Positions 1-4,288 of a DNA stretch of 5,569 nucleotides are shown here, piece after piece. Below the pieces are notes generated by a model. It did no database searches. It worked only from the letters and a program-made list of their open reading frames with translations, and was not told the origin of the DNA. The position numbers were made by a program, and so were the translations under genes. The stretch's first letter is position 1. Every line of letters starts with the position of its first letter. Source of the stretch: Elusimicrobia bacterium RIFCSPLOWO2_01_FULL_59_12 (GTDB lineage: Bacteria > Elusimicrobiota > Elusimicrobia > 2-01-FULL-59-12); contig MGUR01000042.1 in assembly GCA_001800075.1 (NCBI GenBank), positions 6,720-12,288 on the forward strand, in the 5' to 3' direction.

Positions 1-1142
1 AGCGGGAGATCCTCGCTCCCGAAACCACCTTTGGGTTCGACATCAACGGCTCCGGCTTCACCAGCGAGTTTGAGAACATGATCCAGGTGGACCCCGGGGG
101 GCTGGACATTCAGGTTAAAAATCTGAGAATGGTCACCGCCAACCAAATCCACGGCGACATGGCGGTCGGTTCGGCGCAGACGACCGACTTTATTTACCCG
201 AAGATACTGATCCGCAACCTGCCGGTGTTCCGCTCGCCGGATCCTTTCGCCGTGGTCCGCCCCGGAGAAGTTCTCACGACCGTCTTTTTGAGCCTCGCCG
301 ATGACGGGCGCTCCGGGCGTTTCCGGGTCGTCACCAACCTGGATGAAACCATGGCCAAGCAATTCCGGCTGGTTCCTTCAAACCCGGGGTTGGAAGTCTC
401 ACCGCTCGAATTCCGGCTGCCCTTTGCCGTCGAAGGGATTCTTCAAATCGGGATGGGGGTCCCTCAAGGGGAACACGGCCTGGCCGCCTTTATCGGAAAG
501 CGCCAGGTCTGGAAGCGGGAGACGATGATCCGCATCGTCCGGCCGAATGTGGGCCTCACGGGTTTTGTGCAGGGCGTGTCCGCGGCGGAACGCTATCACC
601 GGCCCGGCGATACGGTGCAGCTCTACCTGCACGGCAGCGGCCTGACGTCCGCCTACGCCTCGGCGCTGAACGCCCGGGTCAATGAAATGACCATGGGCCC
701 CGCGGCCTTCCAGTTCATCTCGGCTTCGCAGATGCGGTTTACATTTCAGGTCCCCTTGAACGCCCCGCTTCGCGGCTACGGCGTGACGATTCTGGACCAG
801 AAAGACACCGAGCTCTACAAGAAAGAGGATGTGTTCAACCTGGTGCCGCCGAACTGGATCCGGGGCGTGCAGGTGGCGCCGCCGATTAAACCGGGCCAGA
901 ATGGACTGTTCCGCATTTTGGGAAGGGACCTGTCCGCTGATTTTGTGCGGAATCTGCGGCTGGGCTCGGACGAACCGGGCATCGAACTCAAGAACCTGCG
1001 CCAGCAGGATGCCTCGGTCCTGGCGGCGGATATTTCGGTCAGCTCCGCCGTCGCGCCGGGCGACTACTGGATCCATCTCATCCACCAAGACAAAGAAATC
1101 CAGCCCCCCTACGGCAGCCTGATCAAAGTCGAAACCCCCTGA
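1..1142 (+). CDS. IPT/TIG-like repeat protein, 5' end missing
   Basis: The frame is open from the first complete codon at base 3 to the TGA at 1140-1142, giving 379 residues. The Met at base 78 is therefore internal, and the true start lies upstream of the window. Four units can be aligned by eye at about 95-residue spacing, with cores near residues 14 (INGSGF), 108, 209 (LHGSGL) and 304 (ILGRDL). Units 1 and 4 share a second motif, I-x-V/L-KNLR, followed by an alternating beta-strand pattern and an xxGDY-like turn. The glycine-rich opening, short strands and lack of catalytic motifs resemble IPT/TIG immunoglobulin-like domains, which usually form stalks or binding modules of cell-surface or periplasmic proteins. 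The fold is inferred from pattern only. Any signal peptide would be in the missing part, and no membrane segment or sorting motif is seen at the C-terminus. It converges on the minus-strand release-factor gene. No specific function can be assigned. Confidence 0.72.
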   Translation, partial: REILAPETTFGFDINGSGFTSEFENMIQVDPGGLDIQVKNLRMVTANQIHGDMAVGSAQTTDFIYPKILIRNLPVFRSPDPFAVVRPGEVLTTVFLSLADDGRSGRFRVVTNLDETMAKQFRLVPSNPGLEVSPLEFRLPFAVEGILQIGMGVPQGEHGLAAFIGKRQVWKRETMIRIVRPNVGLTGFVQGVSAAERYHRPGDTVQLYLHGSGLTSAYASALNARVNEMTMGPAAFQFISASQMRFTFQVPLNAPLRGYGVTILDQKDTELYKKEDVFNLVPPNWIRGVQVAPPIKPGQNGLFRILGRDLSADFVRNLRLGSDEPGIELKNLRQQDASVLAADISVSSAVAPGDYWIHLIHQDKEIQPPYGSLIKVETP

Positions 1143-1147
1143 CATGA

Positions 1148-1242
1148 TGTCATCCCCGCGAAAGCCCGCCCAGTCGTGTGGAGGGCGGGGATCCAGAGAC
1201 TTGCCATTGCTGGATTCCCGCTAACGACATGCGGGAATGACA
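1148..1242. repeat. Dispersed palindromic repeat between convergent genes
   Basis: The outer arms TGTCATCCCCGC (1148-1159) and GCGGGAATGACA (1231-1242) are inverted copies matching at 11 of 12 positions. An inner pair, GGATCCAG (1189-1196) and CTGGATTCC (1210-1218), is also inverted. Each half can fold by itself: CCCGCCC (1165-1171) pairs with GGGCGGG (1183-1189), and TTCCCGC (1215-1221) pairs with GCGGGAA (1231-1237). From memory, this matches the widespread class of bacterial intergenic repeats beginning GTCATTCCCGCG and containing a TGGATTCC core. It fills the gap between two convergent genes, so its hairpins could act as a two-way terminator or protect mRNA 3' ends. No U-tract follows either hairpin, so simple intrinsic termination is not shown. 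A separate small palindrome, TGACAT-G-ATGTCA (1140-1152), overlaps its left edge and includes the stop codon of the left gene. Confidence 0.75.
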
Positions 1243-1249
1243 ACAGGGA

Positions 1250-1654
1250 TTATTCCCCGTCTCCTTTAAACCGACGGGTCTGTTTTTTCTCCGATTGATG
1301 GCGTTTGTCGGCGAGCATTTTTTCTTTGGCGCGGCGGGAACGGCGGCGCTTCTGGCGGCGGATTTTTTCGGAGAGCTGCCGGGCGGCGGTCTTGATCCCC
1401 AATACCTGCTGCTGGATTTTCTCGGTTAAAAGCCGCCGCGCGAGGAACCGGTTGACGGCCTGGGAGCGGTCCTCCTGGCATTTGACGGAAAGCCCGGTGG
1501 GTTTGTGCAGGAGGTAGACGCAGGTGGACGTCTTGTTGACGTGCTGGCCGCCCTTGCCGCTTGAACGGACGAAATGCTCTTCCATATCGCTCTCGTAGAT
1601 CCCGAGAGCTTTCATTTTGTCGCGCAGAGACTGTTCTTTTTGGGAGCTGATCAT
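1250..1654 (-). CDS. Peptide chain release factor-like protein with GGQ motif (ribosome rescue type)
   Basis: This 134-residue protein consists almost entirely of the RF-1 catalytic domain. The GGQ tripeptide at residues 35-37, in RSSGKGGQHVNKTST, hydrolyses peptidyl-tRNA in the ribosomal peptidyl-transferase centre. It is followed by the family features HKPTG (50-54), VKCQEDRSQAVNRFLARRL (57-75) and a strongly basic tail from about residue 97 to 130. There is no codon-recognition domain (no PxT or SPF region), so it cannot read stop codons as RF1 or RF2 do. A short GGQ domain with a basic tail is the architecture of ArfB (YaeJ) and the mitochondrial MTRFR/C12orf65 group, which release peptides from stalled ribosomes. 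The PTG and CQE/DRSQ signature looks closer to the MTRFR-like or generic RF-like family than to E. coli ArfB. The ATG at 1654 lacks a clear Shine-Dalgarno sequence; Met14 is an in-frame alternative but would trim conserved-looking sequence. It lies 61 bases downstream of the aminopeptidase, same strand, with an inverted repeat array between. Confidence 0.88.
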   Translation of the reverse strand: MISSQKEQSLRDKMKALGIYESDMEEHFVRSSGKGGQHVNKTSTCVYLLHKPTGLSVKCQEDRSQAVNRFLARRLLTEKIQQQVLGIKTAARQLSEKIRRQKRRRSRRAKEKMLADKRHQSEKKQTRRFKGDGE

Positions 1655-1659
1655 GAGAG

Positions 1660-1728
1660 GATGACTGGATGATTAGATAACTGGATTACTGGGTACCGGT
1701 CATCGAGTCATCAAGTTACCTAGTTATC
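1660..1728. repeat. Inverted array of degenerate octanucleotides (4 + 4 units)
   Basis: Four plus-strand octamers lie head to tail at 1660, 1668, 1676 and 1684 (first unit GATGACTG, consensus about GATNAYTR). After a five-base centre, GGTAC (1692-1696), four more units follow in inverted orientation, occupying 1697-1704, 1705-1712, 1713-1720 and 1721-1728. Read on the minus strand they include GATGACTC and GATAACTA. The period is exactly eight bases on both sides. As RNA, the two 32-base halves could pair with only about five mismatches, several other differences being G-U wobbles, giving a long imperfect hairpin with a five-base loop. The array overlaps the 3' end of the aminopeptidase gene: bases 1716-1718 are its TAA and 1719-1727 encode its last three residues. 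It could attenuate or process the transcript between aminopeptidase and release-factor gene, but there is no terminal U-tract. Confidence 0.8.
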
Positions 1729-4187
1729 TTCTTGGGTGGGTTTGGCATTTCTTGTTCCATTCCCTTGCGGATTTTTCGGATGGCTTCTTCGGCCGCGCGC
1801 TTCAGGCGTCCATCGAGGTCGCCGGACGTGAACTTCATCAGCGCGGGTACGGCGCGCTCATCGGCGCACATCCCCAGGGTGCGGACCCCCACCATCTTGA
1901 CCATCAGATAGGGATCCTTCAGGAGGCGGACCAAATGCTGCTGAATATCATCACGCCCCGAGGCCAGGCTGCCCAGACCGCGGATGGCCGTCATCTGAGC
2001 GCTCGAGGACGGGCCGCGCCGGCTGTAGGTCATCAAGATCTCTACGGAGTCCGGCAGTTTGAGCGCCGCGATGGCGTCGAGAGCGGCGCAGCGCAGGACA
2101 TCATTCCAGGACTCCCGCTTCAGCAGGTCTTTAAACAGGCCCAACAGGGCCGGGTTGCGCATTTTTCCGAGAGAGCGAATGGCGTCCGATTCGGCGAAGT
2201 AGCTCGGCTCGCGCGCGTAAAGCCGCTGAATCTCGGCGGCCACGGCGGGATGGGAATAATTCCCGAGCGCTTCAAAAATGGCGCGCCGGACTTTGGGGTG
2301 CGACACCTGCCTCAAGCCCTCCATCAGCGCTTCCATCGCGCTCAAGGCATGGGCCCGGCCCAGCGCGCCGGCGATCTCCCCCTGCACGCCCCAGAACTTT
2401 TCCTGAATCAGAGCCAGCGCCAGGGAACGAATCGCTTTCGGGCTGGCGATCCGTCCCAGCGCCTGGGCGGCGTCCATCCGCCCCAGGACGTGCGGATCAT
2501 GCACCAGCTGCTGTATCCACATCGCCTCCGGCTTCGCAAAATCGACCTTCTTTAAAATCACGTGATCGGGATCGAACAGCACCCAGTGGGGCGGCCCCGG
2601 GAGGCGGTAAGAGAACAGGTGTTCCTTTTTATCGACCGTTTCGGTAAAGCGCTTTTCCGTCTGGCCGACCCGGAAGGAGAGCGTCACCGGCATGGAAAAA
2701 AGCCCGGTTTCGTCGCTGACGTTTTGGGTTTGAAGCACGCGTACAAACGCCTTCCGCGCGCGCGCATCCCACCAGCTCCGGATTTTGTACTCCGGGTGGC
2801 CGGCCTTGTAGACCCATTGATCGAAGAACGGCCGCATGTTCTTGCCGGTCGCGTCCTGGAGCGCGTCCAGCAGATCCACCGTTTCCACGCCCTGGGCGCG
2901 GTGGCGCCGCAGATAGAGGTTCATTGACCGCCAAAAGGCCTTGTCCCCCAGATGGGAACGCAGCATGTGCAGGACGATCGACCCTTTTTCGTACAGGTGG
3001 CGGTCAAAGAGGTCGTTGGTGTTCTTGTACATCCGCGTGACGATCGGGCGGCGGTACCGGTCTCGATCTTCGCTGAAGTACGCCTCGGCGTTGCCGCGCA
3101 GCTCGTACATGAATTCGTCGTAGCCCAGATCATGTTCCTTGAAAAGCGCTTCAAAGTAGGTGGCGAAGCTCTCGTTGAGCCAGGCGTGCGACCAATCCTT
3201 GCAGGTGACCAGATCCCCGAACCATTGATGGGCCAGCTCATGGGCGACCAGCGGGTCGCTGGAAAAATCCAGGTGCGCGCGCTCGTCGTGCAGCGTCAGC
3301 GCGGTTTGGGTGGTGGAGGAGGTGTTTTCCATGCCCCCGTAGATGAAATCGACCGCCGCGACCTGGGAATACTTCGCATACGGGTACGGCACGCCCAGTC
3401 GGCTGGAAAAGAACTCGATCATTTGGGGGGTTTTGCCGAACGCCCTGCGCGCGTCGCCCTCGCGGCCCGGCGGGCAAAAATACAACACAGGGATTTTTTT
3501 CCAATGATCCCGGATGACGCTGAACTCCCCGACCGCCAGCGACACCAGATAGGGCGAATGCGGCACGTTGTGCTTCCAGTGGAAGGTGCGGGTCTTGCGC
3601 CGGCGGTCGCGCGAGGTCCGAATCAGCGCGCCGTTGGACACGGCCGTATAGGGCTCAGGGACCGTGAGGATCGTTTCGGTGGTCGCGCGTTCCTGGGGAG
3701 CGTCATGGCAGGGAAACCAGTAGCGGTTGTATTCATCTTCCCCCTGGGTCCAGGCCTGCCGCGGCTTCCGAGAACTTCCCCCGCCCACAAAATGCAGCCC
3801 CAGCTTTGGACGCGCCACCCGGTAGCGGATGGTGACCTCCACGCGGGCTCCGCGCGGGACCGGTTTGGACCAGGACACTTTTAATTGGCGCCCGTTGTAG
3901 TCCTGCTTCACCGCTCCCCGCGGCGAGCTGACCTTGATATCGTGAAAATCGACCGCATCAAAAACCATCGTGGCCGCGTCGTCGGCGACCGCCGTCAGGG
4001 TGGTGGTGCAGGTCCCGGTGAGCGCCTTGCGCGCGAAATCGAGGTCAGCCGCCAGACGGATGTGCTGAGTGTCGAACGAGCGGTCGGGCGCATAATGGGG
4101 CGTTGAACCGGACAGGGCGAAACGCCCGTCCGCTGAAGCGCCGCCCGCCATGCCCTTGCAATAAAATTGTTCTTCAAAATACGTCAA
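1716..4187 (-). CDS. M1-family zinc aminopeptidase with C-terminal HEAT repeats
   Basis: This metallopeptidase would cleave N-terminal residues from peptides, probably in the cytoplasm, since no signal peptide or membrane segment is seen. The frame opens at an ATG at 4238 (840 residues), but I prefer the TTG at 4185-4187 (823 residues), which has AAGGAGG five bases upstream; the ATG has no ribosome binding site. In 840-residue numbering, the M1 N-terminal beta domain spans about 48-245. The exopeptidase motif GGMEN is at 301-305. The zinc site is HELAH at 333-337 with the third ligand E356 in WLNES, an exact HExxH-x18-E spacing. The likely transition-state tyrosine is Y416 in HLYEKGS. The catalytic helical region ends near 480, followed by a beta domain to about 565. 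Residues 570-822 form repeated helical pairs with HEAT-type patterns (for example DPHVLGRMDAAQALGRIASP), replacing the usual M1 C-terminal domain. All catalytic residues are intact. The final ITR and stop codon come from the octamer array. Natural substrate is unknown. Confidence 0.93.
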   Translation of the reverse strand: MTYFEEQFYCKGMAGGASADGRFALSGSTPHYAPDRSFDTQHIRLAADLDFARKALTGTCTTTLTAVADDAATMVFDAVDFHDIKVSSPRGAVKQDYNGRQLKVSWSKPVPRGARVEVTIRYRVARPKLGLHFVGGGSSRKPRQAWTQGEDEYNRYWFPCHDAPQERATTETILTVPEPYTAVSNGALIRTSRDRRRKTRTFHWKHNVPHSPYLVSLAVGEFSVIRDHWKKIPVLYFCPPGREGDARRAFGKTPQMIEFFSSRLGVPYPYAKYSQVAAVDFIYGGMENTSSTTQTALTLHDERAHLDFSSDPLVAHELAHQWFGDLVTCKDWSHAWLNESFATYFEALFKEHDLGYDEFMYELRGNAEAYFSEDRDRYRRPIVTRMYKNTNDLFDRHLYEKGSIVLHMLRSHLGDKAFWRSMNLYLRRHRAQGVETVDLLDALQDATGKNMRPFFDQWVYKAGHPEYKIRSWWDARARKAFVRVLQTQNVSDETGLFSMPVTLSFRVGQTEKRFTETVDKKEHLFSYRLPGPPHWVLFDPDHVILKKVDFAKPEAMWIQQLVHDPHVLGRMDAAQALGRIASPKAIRSLALALIQEKFWGVQGEIAGALGRAHALSAMEALMEGLRQVSHPKVRRAIFEALGNYSHPAVAAEIQRLYAREPSYFAESDAIRSLGKMRNPALLGLFKDLLKRESWNDVLRCAALDAIAALKLPDSVEILMTYSRRGPSSSAQMTAIRGLGSLASGRDDIQQHLVRLLKDPYLMVKMVGVRTLGMCADERAVPALMKFTSGDLDGRLKRAAEEAIRKIRKGMEQEMPNPPKKITR

Positions 4188-4192
4188 GGAAC

Positions 4193-4199
4193 CCTCCTT
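4193..4199 (-). promoter_or_regulatory. Strong Shine-Dalgarno site selecting a TTG start
   Basis: The minus strand reads AAGGAGG here, a near-perfect anti-16S match, ending five bases before the TTG codon at 4187-4185. The upstream ATG at 4238 has only GGGGCTCAAA before it. The motif would otherwise be codons 14-16 of the longer reading, so it decides the start of the aminopeptidase. Confidence 0.7.
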
Positions 4200-4211
4200 A
4201 AACGGACCCTC

Positions 4212-4217
4212 ATTGTA
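4212..4217 (-). promoter_or_regulatory. Possible extended -10 promoter element for the aminopeptidase
   Basis: The minus strand reads TTTGCTACAAT, that is, a TGn extension followed by TACAAT, which differs from TATAAT at one position. No good -35 hexamer is visible about 17 bases upstream, which extended -10 promoters can tolerate. Transcription would begin near 4204-4206, just upstream of the AAGGAGG site and downstream of the ATG at 4238, agreeing with the TTG start. This is a by-eye match and sigma factor preferences of the organism are unknown. Confidence 0.4.
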
Positions 4218-4272
4218 GCAAACAAAAATTTGCGGCATTTTGAGCCCCGTCGTCGGGCCCCTGTCTTTCCTG

Positions 4273-4281
4273 TGCTAAAAT
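4273..4281 (+). promoter_or_regulatory. Possible extended -10 element for the hemD-hemE fusion gene
   Basis: TGCTAAAAT has the TGn extension and a -10 hexamer (TAAAAT) one base from consensus. No convincing -35 is seen. A start of transcription seven or eight bases downstream would fall at 4288-4289, on the A of the proposed ATG, implying a leaderless or near-leaderless message. With the divergent element at 4212-4217 this makes a compact bidirectional promoter region. Confidence 0.35.
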
Positions 4282-4288
4282 GGGGCCC

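Noticed and set aside
399..1145. Minus-strand frame of 248 codons opposite the IPT/TIG-like gene
   Set aside because: The composition is Arg/His/Asp-rich shadow sequence; the plus-strand frame has internal repeat homology and is open to the window edge.
1148..1242. Insertion sequence or CRISPR repeat interpretation of the palindromic region
   Set aside because: There is no transposase, no direct repeat-spacer periodicity and no clear target duplication; it fits a short palindromic repeat better.
1752..2555. Plus-strand frame of 267 codons opposite the HEAT region
   Set aside because: It is antisense to well-defined HEAT repeats and has no own ribosome site or motif.
2952..3884. Plus-strand frame of 310 codons opposite the aminopeptidase
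   Set aside because: It lies entirely within the M1 coding region, including the HELAH site on the other strand, and shows no family motif.
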